Part shown: positions 1-5,399 of the stretch, piece by piece
How the letters are laid out: each line of letters opens with the position of its first letter
Position numbering within the stretch: position 1 is the first letter of the stretch
The notes under the pieces: generated by a model
Told to the model about the DNA's origin: nothing
What the model saw: the letters and a program-made list of their open reading frames with translations, nothing else
Databases searched by the model: none
Position numbers and translations under genes: made by a program
Source: Bacteroidales bacterium
GTDB lineage: Bacteria; Bacteroidota; Bacteroidia; Bacteroidales; NBLH01
Reading direction: 5' to 3'
DNA length: 5,907 nt
Assembly: GCA_026988445.1 (NCBI GenBank)
Contig: JALSLF010000624.1
Coordinates: 1-5,907 of the forward strand

Positions 1-2
1 CA

Positions 3-56
3 ATTTTACCGGATGAACCTAAGCCTGAAACTGCAGGGAATCTGACAAATTATTAG
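3..56 (+). CDS. Possible C-terminal end of an upstream gene (partial)
   Basis: Reading from base 3, a frame is open for 17 codons (ILPDEPKPETAGNLTNY) and ends in TAG at 54-56. The charged, proline-containing tail looks like an ordinary protein C-terminus, but the piece is far too short to identify. A rival frame from base 1 ends in TGA at 43-45, and neither complementary-strand frame is more convincing. The last codons overlap the start of the repeat copy at 46-140, so the original end of the gene may have been changed by that repeat. The call rests only on an open frame and plausible composition; the stretch may be non-coding. Confidence 0.3.
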   Translation: MLPDEPKPETAGNLTNY

Positions 57-140
57 TATCCGCAAAGTTTTAAGTATCTTCGATGTTTTTGTTTTGAATC
101 ACAAAGAGCTCTTAGAACACTATGTTTGCCTGCGGCAAAG
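46..140 (+). repeat. Interspersed ~95-bp repeat, copy A
   Basis: This is the first of three copies of the same element in the window. The core at 67-122 runs from GTTTTAAGTATCTTCGATG through GTTTT and CACAAAGAGC to TTAGAACACTA. It is followed by the small hairpin TTTGCC-TGC-GGCAAA at 125-139. The 5' flank (CAAATTATTAGTATCCG) also matches the flank of copy C. Copy B follows directly in the same orientation. No reading frame is kept between copies, so it is a non-coding repeat; its function is unknown. Confidence 0.7.
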
Positions 141-238
141 GTTATATCCGCAGATTGTCGCAAATTTTCACAGATGTTTTAAACATCTTCGATGTTTTTG
201 TTTTAAGCACAAAGAGTAATTAGAATACTAATGTAAGT
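141..238 (+). repeat. Interspersed ~95-bp repeat, copy B
   Basis: This second copy lies tandem to copy A. The core at 176-230 shares ATCTTCGATGTTTTTGTTTT exactly with copy A, then CACAAAGAG and TTAGAA-AC-like sequence. In this copy AAACATC-TTC-GATGTTT (181-197) is a perfect 7-bp hairpin with a 3-base loop. Copy A has mismatches at this place, so copy B may be closer to the ancestral sequence. The 5' part (GTTATATCCGC) matches the TATCCG flank of the other copies. Confidence 0.65.
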
Positions 239-246
239 AGTAACTT

Positions 247-307
247 GCAATCGTCAAATTTTCGCAATTAACAATCATCAAAAAACGGCAATTAAAAATC
301 GCCAATT
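247..307 (+). repeat. Imperfect AT-rich direct repeat (GCAAT... units)
   Basis: Three units begin with GCAAT, at 247, 264 and 288, and each continues with AT-rich sequence containing ATC-like and CAA motifs (GCAATCGTCAAATTTTC, GCAATTAACAATCATC, GCAATTAAAAATCGCC). Unit lengths are unequal (17 and 24 bases), so this is a degenerate repeat, not a clean tandem array. No function is suggested. Confidence 0.4.
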
Positions 308-340
308 TAAATTATAATAAGAACTTTATGGATTAAATAT

Positions 341-376
341 AAACACTGTCAGGTGCTTACGCACACTGACAGGTTT
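341..376. repeat. Strong hairpin with a partial downstream duplicate
   Basis: CTGTCAGGTGC (346-356) pairs with GCAC-A-CTGACAG (361-372) around the 4-base loop TTAC, with one bulged A. AAAC (341-344) and GTTT (373-376) extend the stem past a second bulge. The sequence GGTGCTTACGCA (352-363) occurs again 32 bp later (384-395), followed again by CTGACAG, but the duplicate lacks the left arm. No run of T long enough for a standard intrinsic terminator follows, so a terminator role is uncertain. Confidence 0.6.
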
Positions 377-438
377 AAGCGGCGGTGCTTACGCAGGCTG
401 ACAGATTTTGTGTTGCGCGAGGTGCTAGATGTGTGCTT

Positions 439-579
439 GCGGCAGGGATTGAAGCGGTAGCCCACAGGACGCAATGCTTAGCAAAAGCAAACCGGAAAGA
501 GCGACCTGCGGAAGCTCCTTTGCGGTTTTGCTTTTGCAGCATTGCGAACGAGGACTACAAGCGGAAAGCCCGTAGCCGC
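439..579 (+). ncRNA. Candidate structured RNA or dispersed hairpin element
   Basis: This GC-rich island in AT-rich surroundings folds in three nested layers. The outer helix pairs GCGGC (439-443) and GGG (445-447) with CCC (569-571) and GCCGC (575-579). An inner helix pairs GTAG (457-460) with CTAC (555-558). The long central hairpin pairs GCAATGCT (471-478) with AGCATTGC (538-545), then GCAAAAGCAAACCG (481-494) with 523-537 (one bulged T), then AAGAGC with GCTCCTT near the loop. The unpaired motifs GGGATTGAAGCGG and CAAGCGGAAAGCCCG resemble an element I recall as widespread in Bacteroidota intergenic regions, possibly the Flavo-1 RNA motif; I cannot confirm that name here. The drawn strand is the one carrying these motifs. 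It could equally be a DNA-level dispersed repeat. It ends 108 bases before pyrC, so a leader role is possible but not shown. Confidence 0.6.
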
Positions 580-633
580 CATAGAAATAATTGGAAACCG
601 GATAATTTAGAAGCTTAGAATAAGATAGGGTTT

Positions 634-641
634 TAGATTTG
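634..641 (+). promoter_or_regulatory. Putative -7 promoter element for pyrC
   Basis: TAGATTTG fits the Bacteroidota primary-sigma -7 consensus TAnnTTTG and lies 45 bases before the pyrC start codon. I found no good TTTG -33 element at the expected distance. The same octamer occurs upstream of the aspartate kinase gene. In such AT-rich DNA the match could be chance. Confidence 0.4.
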
Positions 642-686
642 GATTTTTAGTCGTAATTTTACGGAATATTTAAAATTATATAAAAA

Positions 687-2033
687 ATGGATACCTTATA
701 TATTATAGATGCTTTTATTGTGAATGAAGCAAAAAGTTTTAAAGGCGGAATTAAAATTGAATCGGGCAGAATAGCAGATATTTGGGAAGGTGATGCAGGG
801 AATATAGCTGAAAATGCAAGGGTTATTGATGCAAAGGGAAAATTGCTAATGCCGGGTGTTATTGATGACCAAGTACATTTCAGAGAGCCGGGATTGACGT
901 ATAAGGCGGATATTGGCTCGGAAAGTAGGGCTGCTGTGGCAGGTGGAATTACTTCGTTTATGGAAATGCCGAATGTGAAACCGCAAACGGTAACGCAGGA
1001 GCGTTTATCGGAAAAATTTGCGCTTGCAGCTAAAAAATCGTTGGCTAATTACTCGTTTTATATGGGTGCTACTAATGACAATATTGATGAACTGGTAAAA
1101 ACTGACCCAAGAAAAGTGTGCGGAATTAAAGTGTTTATGGGTTCATCGACCGGAAATATGTTGGTGGATAAGCGTGAGAGCCTGGAAAAGATTTTTTCGA
1201 AGGCTCCTACTTTGGTGGCTGTGCATTGTGAGGATGAAGCTACGATACAGAAAAATACGGAACAATACCGAAAAGAGTTTGGAGAAGATGTTCCTATGAG
1301 TTATCACCCAAAAATTCGTTCGGCGGAGGCTTGTTATAAATCGTCGTCGCTGGCAGTAGATTTGGCAAAAAAGTTTGGAACCCGACTGCACATTCTGCAT
1401 TTATCGACCGCAAAGGAGTTGGAGTTATTAGATAATGATTTGCCTATTGAAAAGAAAAAAATCACGGGGGAGGTTTGCGTGCATCATTTGTGGTTTGACG
1501 AGGAGGATTATGAACAATACGGAACACGAATAAAATGGAATCCGGCAATTAAGCGTGCAGATGACCGTAAGGCTTTGTTTGAAGCTATGCTGGATGACCG
1601 GTTAGATGTAATCGCAACGGATCATGCTCCGCATTTAGAAGATGAAAAAGCACATTCTTATTTTAAAGCACCATCGGGAGGACCTTTGGTGCAGCACTCA
1701 TTGAATGTAATGCTGGAATTTTACAAACAAGGTAAAATAAGTATTGAGAAGATTGTAGATAAAATGTGTCATAAACCGGCACAATTGTTTAGAGTTAAAG
1801 AACGCGGTTTTATAAGAAAAGGGTATTGGGCGGATTTAGTATTGGTTGATTTGAACGCAGAATATACCGTTAAAAAAGATAATATATTGTATAAATGCGG
1901 ATGGTCGCCTTTTGAAGGAGTGAAATTTCATTCGGTAGTCAGCCATACGTTTGTTAATGGAAATTTGGTATATGAAGAAGGTGTATTTAATGATGATAAA
2001 AGAGGAATGGCTTTGGAATTTGCTGTAGCTTAA
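687..2033 (+). CDS. pyrC: Dihydroorotase (PyrC)
   Basis: This zinc-dependent amidohydrolase interconverts N-carbamoyl-L-aspartate and L-dihydroorotate, the third step of de novo pyrimidine synthesis, in the cytoplasm. At 448 residues it is full length for the Bacteroidota form. Family motifs are in order: the first metal-binding loop DDQVHFREPG (60-69), GGITSFMEMPN (86-96), GIKVFMGSSTGN (146-157), VHCED with H180, ILHLST with H238, and the ATDHAPH active-site motif with D312 (310-316). The region after it (SGGPLVQHSLN, 330-340) and the C-terminal stretch KGYWADLVLVD are also typical. The usual first-loop HxH reads Q62-V-H64; I recall Q as normal for this lineage. The ATG at 687 gives the expected N-terminus. 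No Shine-Dalgarno is visible, as is usual in this phylum. The gene is followed by 361 non-coding bases, so it is probably transcribed alone, from the putative promoter at 634-641. An allantoinase or hydantoinase relative is possible but less likely, given the match to Bacteroidota PyrC. Confidence 0.93.
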   Translation: MDTLYIIDAFIVNEAKSFKGGIKIESGRIADIWEGDAGNIAENARVIDAKGKLLMPGVIDDQVHFREPGLTYKADIGSESRAAVAGGITSFMEMPNVKPQTVTQERLSEKFALAAKKSLANYSFYMGATNDNIDELVKTDPRKVCGIKVFMGSSTGNMLVDKRESLEKIFSKAPTLVAVHCEDEATIQKNTEQYRKEFGEDVPMSYHPKIRSAEACYKSSSLAVDLAKKFGTRLHILHLSTAKELELLDNDLPIEKKKITGEVCVHHLWFDEEDYEQYGTRIKWNPAIKRADDRKALFEAMLDDRLDVIATDHAPHLEDEKAHSYFKAPSGGPLVQHSLNVMLEFYKQGKISIEKIVDKMCHKPAQLFRVKERGFIRKGYWADLVLVDLNAEYTVKKDNILYKCGWSPFEGVKFHSVVSHTFVNGNLVYEEGVFNDDKRGMALEFAVA

Positions 2034-2054
2034 TCCGCATTTTTTTATAATCGT

Positions 2055-2070
2055 CACGAATGCACGAATG
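2055..2070 (+). repeat. Two tandem copies of CACGAATG
   Basis: CACGAATG occurs twice in direct succession just after pyrC, preceded by TCGT. The phrase GTCACGAAT-CACGAATG is one I recall as recurring between genes in Bacteroidota genomes, so this may be a fragment of a dispersed repeat. It has no known function. Confidence 0.45.
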
Positions 2071-2192
2071 AACTGATTTGGTAAATCATTAACTGTTAAA
2101 GGTTTTTTTACACATACTTTGTTATTATGCAAACTCTTAATATATTAGGTTTTACAACCATTTTAGTGGGTAATGTACTATTTTGATTAACA

Positions 2193-2260
2193 GGTCGGAT
2201 GTTAGAAGTTAGATGTCAGAAGTAAACAAGCTTCGGTCATCTAACTTCAGTCATCCAACC
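2193..2260. repeat. Inverted repeat with ~23-base arms
   Basis: The arms 2193-2215 and 2238-2260 are near-complements. GAAGTTAGATG (2205-2215) pairs fully with CATCTAACTTC (2238-2248), and GGATG (2197-2201) pairs with CATCC (2252-2256). Three consecutive mismatches lie between these blocks, and outer GGT/ACC pairs add to the stem. GAAG and CTTC inside the 22-base spacer can extend it. No T-run follows on the + strand, so it is not a classical terminator. GTTAGAAGTTAGATGTCAGAAGT also contains short direct repeats, which suggests slippage or a dispersed element. Confidence 0.6.
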
Positions 2261-2394
2261 CAAATAGTTCTATAAAAACACATTATTAAAATTCATTTTT
2301 TCTGTTTCCACTAAATTCGCAGTAATACCATATATTATAAGATTAATACAAAACACCCATTAAAACGGCAGTAGAATCCAATAAATAATGAACA

Positions 2395-2943
2395 ATGAAA
2401 CATTTTAATTTACTAATTATTGCATTTATGGTTATAGCAATAAGTGCATGTAATAATGAAACTAAAAAAGATAAGAACACAGATACCGAATTTGAAATAC
2501 CACCGGTAAAAACAGGAACATTTTATGAAACGGATTTGAATAGCGGTAATGCTGTAGTTATTGCTGATACGATAACGTACAGTGTGGTAACCAAGAATTC
2601 AAATCCGGAGGATGACTGGCAAGCCTATTGCTTACGCAATATGAATCAAGAAGCTTTGGCGAATATTATTTTTAATGCAATTTATCAGGGCAGGCTTAAA
2701 GCTTATGACTATTCAACAGAAGAACCAATGAGTATTGAAGAGGTTAAAGCATTTGAAAAAGAAAATGACCGGAATAAAATTGCGAAAGTACAATTTGTTG
2801 AAGAATGGTATTTTGATGAAAAGAAGCTTAAAATGGGAAAACGTGTAAACGCCATTATGATGGCTTATGAAATAAGAAACCTTAAAGGAGATGTAACAGG
2901 CTACAAAGCCGGGGTAAAAGTATTTTTGAATGGTGGGGATTAA
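2395..2943 (+). CDS. Lipoprotein with a GldN-like module
   Basis: This is a 182-residue predicted lipoprotein. It has a short basic N-terminus (MKH), a hydrophobic core (residues 4-16) and a lipobox ISAC with the modified cysteine at C19, followed by a polar linker (NNETKKDKN). The start is fixed by this signal peptide. Residues 75-178 resemble from memory the conserved core of GldN/PorN, a component of Bacteroidota gliding and type IX secretion: a helix then an 'aYd' turn (LANIIFNAIYQGRLKAYD, 88-105), MSIEEVKAF (112-120), and the pattern VEEWYFDEKKLKMGKRVNAI (135-154), compared with GldN's KEDWxFDKxRSVxxVRIxGI. GldN itself is longer, and I recall it mainly as a non-lipidated periplasmic partner of GldK, L and M. 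This protein stands alone, with no gldKLM around it. Its role is unknown; a cell-envelope protein of GldN-related fold is an inference. It ends 79 bases before the dehydrogenase start, so the two may share a transcript. Confidence 0.8.
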   Translation: MKHFNLLIIAFMVIAISACNNETKKDKNTDTEFEIPPVKTGTFYETDLNSGNAVVIADTITYSVVTKNSNPEDDWQAYCLRNMNQEALANIIFNAIYQGRLKAYDYSTEEPMSIEEVKAFEKENDRNKIAKVQFVEEWYFDEKKLKMGKRVNAIMMAYEIRNLKGDVTGYKAGVKVFLNGGD

Positions 2944-2953
2944 GTTTAATGAA

Positions 2954-3001
2954 TGAATAAGTGAATGAGTGAATGAGTGAATAAGTGAATGATTGAATGG
3001 T
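2954..3001 (+). repeat. Six tandem octamers (TGAATGAG-like)
   Basis: There are six consecutive 8-bp units: TGAATAAG, TGAATGAG, TGAATGAG, TGAATAAG, TGAATGAT and TGAATGGT. The array begins 10 bases after the lipoprotein stop and ends 21 bases before the dehydrogenase ATG. Eight is not a multiple of three and the units contain stop codons, so the array is not coding. Arrays like this can change copy number by slippage, which here would change the spacing between the two genes. Confidence 0.85.
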
Positions 3002-3022
3002 TGAGAAGTTAAAATTTAAAGA

Positions 3023-3961
3023 ATGAAAGTATTATTTATTGACAGTACACAGCCTATTTTAAAAGATAGATTGGAAAAAGCAGGTTTTGATTGTGATTAT
3101 TTACCGGATTTACCGGTTGATGAAATTATTAAAATAATAAATAAATATGAAGGTATAATTATTCGTAGCCGGATAAAATTGGACAAAGAAATTCTGGATA
3201 GGGCAGTAAATTTGAAATTTATCGGGCGTGTGGGTGCCGGAATGGAGAATATTGATGTTGTTTATGCAGAAAGCAAAGGAATAAAATGTTACAATAGTCC
3301 GGAAGGAAACCGAGATGCAGTAGGAGAACATGCACTGGGAATGTTGCTTGCCTTGTTTAATAATTTATGTATTGCCAATATGGAAGTTCGTAGGGGTATT
3401 TGGCAGCGCGAAGCAAACAGGGGACTGGAAATAAAAGGAAAAACCATTGGTATCATCGGATATGGTAATATGGGAAGTGCTTTTGCACAAAGGCTAAAAG
3501 GTTTTGAAGCTAAGGTGATTGCTTATGATAAGTATAAAACAGGTTTTGGGAGTGATTTTGGTTCGGAGGTTCAACTTGATGCTATTTTCAAAGAAAGCGA
3601 TGTATTAAGTTTACATGTACCTTTGACAAAAGAAACCGAGTTTATGATTAATTCAGGGTTTTTAGCAAAATTTAAAAAACCTATATACCTTATCAATACA
3701 GCAAGGGGTAAAGTTGTAAAAACCAGGGACCTGGTGAGCGCTTTAAAAACAGGAAAGGTTCTCGGTGCAGCATTAGATGTTTTGGAATATGAACAAAGTT
3801 CGTTTGAGGAGATTCATCAACAAAAAAGCAATCCGGATTTTAAATACCTCATCCAAAGTAACAAAGTAGTATTAAGTCCGCATATTGCCGGTTGGACACA
3901 CGAATCGAACATTAAATTAGCTACTTATTTGACGGATAAGATTATCAAAGATTTTGGATAG
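3023..3961 (+). CDS. NAD-dependent D-2-hydroxyacid dehydrogenase, SerA-like
   Basis: This 312-residue cytoplasmic enzyme belongs to the D-2-hydroxyacid dehydrogenase family. The N-terminal half has IIIRSR (45-50, the substrate-binding arginines found in 3-phosphoglycerate dehydrogenase) and FIGRVGAGMENID (67-78). The Rossmann domain has IIGYGNMGSAFAQRL (144-158), with Asp169 after the second strand pointing to NAD rather than NADP. The catalytic triad is visible: R228 in NTARG, E255 in LDVLEYE, and H287 in SPHIAGW. The likely reaction is oxidation of 3-phosphoglycerate to 3-phosphohydroxypyruvate, the first step of serine synthesis, but substrate cannot be fixed from motifs alone and no serC or serB lies nearby; glyoxylate/hydroxypyruvate or D-lactate activity remains possible. 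It lacks the C-terminal ACT domain of long SerA forms, so it probably has no serine feedback through that domain. The ATG at 3023 gives the normal N-terminal beta strand (MKVLFID). It converges with the aspartate kinase gene. Confidence 0.88.
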   Translation: MKVLFIDSTQPILKDRLEKAGFDCDYLPDLPVDEIIKIINKYEGIIIRSRIKLDKEILDRAVNLKFIGRVGAGMENIDVVYAESKGIKCYNSPEGNRDAVGEHALGMLLALFNNLCIANMEVRRGIWQREANRGLEIKGKTIGIIGYGNMGSAFAQRLKGFEAKVIAYDKYKTGFGSDFGSEVQLDAIFKESDVLSLHVPLTKETEFMINSGFLAKFKKPIYLINTARGKVVKTRDLVSALKTGKVLGAALDVLEYEQSSFEEIHQQKSNPDFKYLIQSNKVVLSPHIAGWTHESNIKLATYLTDKIIKDFG

Positions 3962-3966
3962 TATCA

Positions 3967-5244
3967 TCACCTAACTACAAAACGTGCCGTACGCCGACTT
4001 TTTTGCTGTACAAAAACTTTTCTACCCGTAATAAGTTCATCAATAATATCTTGATTATAATGCCGAATAGTGATTAGTGTAAGGTCTTTATTGTAAAGCA
4101 CCCTATAATTATGTTTTAATTCGGACAATAAACGCTCAAAGCCTTCAGAAATATTATCGACACAAATAGAAAAACTAATAGCTGAATTTTGCATTAAATT
4201 AACTTTTATACGAAATCGAGCCAATAATGCAAAAATATAGCTTAAATTATTTTCATCGATAAAGGAAAAATCAAGAGGTGCTATTGAAATTAATATTTGA
4301 CTATTTTTTGTTATAAAAACAGGAACATTGGGTTGCAAACCGGTTTTATTATCGGTAGAGTTTTTTATAATGGTTCCCGGTGCATCAGGTTGTAAAAAAG
4401 ACTTTACAAGCAAGGGTATTTTTTTATTTTGAAGCGGTTTAATAGTTTTAGGATGAATAATTTTAGCACCAAAATAAGCCAATTCAACGGCTTCGCGAAA
4501 TGAAACGACATCTAACTTAATCACATTCTCAAATATTTTAGGATCGGAGCTGTAAAAACCGGGCACGTCTTTCCAAACAATCATTTTTTCAGCATCCAAA
4601 GCATAAGCAATAATTGCCGCAGAAAAATCAGAACCTTCAATGCCTAATGTTGTATTTAAACCTTGGATATTAGATGCAATAAATCCCTGTGTAATAATAA
4701 GTTTACTGTTTGAATGCAATAAATGTGTTTGTAATAATTCTTGGCTTTTTTGCCAATCGACACGTGCGTTTCTATAATTTGTATCTGTTCTCATCAAATG
4801 ACGGATATCTACCCATTCAGTATTAAAGCCCTGTTGTTTAAGATATGCAGCAATTATTTTGGTGGAAAACAATTCGCCGTAAACAACAATTTGGTCGTAT
4901 TCAAAATCATAATTACTTGAAGGTTTTGATGCAAGTTTTTGTTTTAACCCTACCAAAAGCTTTTTAAATTCAGCTTTAATAAACGAACTATCAACAAATA
5001 ATTCTTCAATTATATTTGCGTGTTTGTTTATGATTTTATTATACTGTGTTGTATAATCAGCCTGTTGAAAATACAAATCGGTAAGTTTAGTAAGTTCGCG
5101 CGTGGTTTTATCAATGGCAGAAATTACCACAATGAGTTTATCATTTTGGTAGGAATTCAAGATATTTGATAGATTCACTATTGATTGAGCATCACGCACT
5201 GATGCACCACCGAATTTGAATATTTTTAAATTTTTATTAGTCAT
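3967..5244 (-). CDS. lysC: Aspartate kinase (monofunctional)
   Basis: Aspartate kinase phosphorylates L-aspartate with ATP, opening the pathway to lysine, diaminopimelate, threonine and methionine. At 425 residues it is a monofunctional, Bacteroidota-type protein. The kinase domain (about 5-290) shows KFGGASV (10-16), ISAIDKTT (41-48, usually VSAMGKTT), the YGELFS motif with E124, NTTLGIEGSDFSAA (197-210), WKDVPGFYSSDP (224-235) and ELAYFGAKIIHPKTI (254-268). The C-terminal regulatory part (about 315-425) contains ILISI, KVNLMQNSAISFSICVD and LITIRHY, consistent with a pair of ACT domains that bind an end product such as lysine or threonine. The oddity is I202 in a motif normally TTLGRxGSD: the arginine is the residue reported to bind aspartate in E. 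coli LysC (R198 there). The other key residues (K10, E124, D206) are present. The start is the ATG at 5242-5244, with no gene close upstream. The gene stands alone, converging on the dehydrogenase with a 5-bp gap. Confidence 0.9.
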   Translation of the reverse strand: MTNKNLKIFKFGGASVRDAQSIVNLSNILNSYQNDKLIVVISAIDKTTRELTKLTDLYFQQADYTTQYNKIINKHANIIEELFVDSSFIKAEFKKLLVGLKQKLASKPSSNYDFEYDQIVVYGELFSTKIIAAYLKQQGFNTEWVDIRHLMRTDTNYRNARVDWQKSQELLQTHLLHSNSKLIITQGFIASNIQGLNTTLGIEGSDFSAAIIAYALDAEKMIVWKDVPGFYSSDPKIFENVIKLDVVSFREAVELAYFGAKIIHPKTIKPLQNKKIPLLVKSFLQPDAPGTIIKNSTDNKTGLQPNVPVFITKNSQILISIAPLDFSFIDENNLSYIFALLARFRIKVNLMQNSAISFSICVDNISEGFERLLSELKHNYRVLYNKDLTLITIRHYNQDIIDELITGRKVFVQQKSRRTARFVVR

Positions 5245-5318
5245 AAAAAGTGATTGTATAATACTTAGATTAAGAAAACAGTCGTTTCAACATGCATCAA
5301 AAAAATAGAATAAAAATG

Positions 5319-5326
5319 CAAATCTA
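5319..5326 (-). promoter_or_regulatory. Putative -7 promoter element for aspartate kinase
   Basis: On the minus strand this reads TAGATTTG, a full match to TAnnTTTG and identical to the element upstream of pyrC. It lies 74 bases before the start codon, which would give a leader of roughly 65-70 bases. No TTTG was found at the usual -33 distance, so the assignment is tentative. Confidence 0.4.
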
Positions 5327-5355
5327 CAATAAAATACATTGTAAATGGTTCTGTC

Positions 5356-5370
5356 TCCATTTTAAATGGA
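5356..5370. promoter_or_regulatory. Palindrome upstream of aspartate kinase, possible operator
   Basis: TCCATTT-T-AAATGGA is a perfect 7-bp inverted repeat around one base, about 30 bases upstream of the candidate -7 element of the kinase gene. A further AAATGG lies at 5343-5348. The position would suit a repressor or activator site, but no regulator is suggested and such AT-rich palindromes can arise by chance. Confidence 0.3.
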
Positions 5371-5399
5371 AAATATATAGAAGTGAAATAGTTGGCAAA

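Larger units (their letters stand above)
57..686. other. Long intergenic region upstream of pyrC
   Basis: These 630 bases hold no gene I can support. They contain, in order: tandem repeat copies A and B, an AT-rich imperfect repeat (247-307), a strong hairpin (341-376) and its partial duplicate (384-405), the GC-rich structured element (439-579), and a probable pyrC promoter (634-641). An open frame at 385-618 lies across the structured element; its composition is that of a translated repeat, rich in Arg, Ala and Cys, and I do not call it a gene. Confidence 0.6.
2034..2394. other. Intergenic region after pyrC
   Basis: There is no supported gene in these 361 bases. They contain a T-run directly after the pyrC stop with no clear stem before it, a direct repeat of CACGAATG (2055-2070), an unsupported 19-codon frame (2127-2186), and a 68-base inverted repeat (2193-2260). 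TAAATTCG at 2312-2319 is one base off the TAnnTTTG consensus and could be a weak promoter for the lipoprotein gene, but I do not call it. Confidence 0.5.

Noticed and set aside
46..238. CRISPR array
   Set aside because: The two tandem units are about 95 bp, diverged from each other, with no regular spacers and no cas genes nearby.
385..618. 77-codon open frame on the + strand
   Set aside because: It lies across the duplicate hairpin and the GC-rich structured element; the protein is a translation of hairpin arms with no domain, and the paired bases explain the sequence better than coding does.
1143..1400. 85-codon minus-strand open frame
   Set aside because: It is entirely inside pyrC, whose motifs are clear in the other strand; it is a shadow frame.
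2034..2050. Intrinsic terminator for pyrC
   Set aside because: There is a T-run after the stop codon but I could not find a convincing GC stem directly before it.
1836..2132. 98-codon minus-strand open frame overlapping the end of pyrC
   Set aside because: Most of it is antisense to the conserved PyrC C-terminus, and the rest covers AT-rich repeats; no recognisable domain.
2127..2186. Small frame encoding MQTLNILGFTTILVGNVLF
   Set aside because: It is hydrophobic and has an ATG, but 19 codons in AT-rich DNA is expected by chance and there is no ribosome-binding or conservation evidence; the TACTTTG upstream is one base short of the promoter consensus.
3110..3331. 73-codon minus-strand open frame
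   Set aside because: It is antisense to the N-terminal half of the dehydrogenase; a shadow frame.
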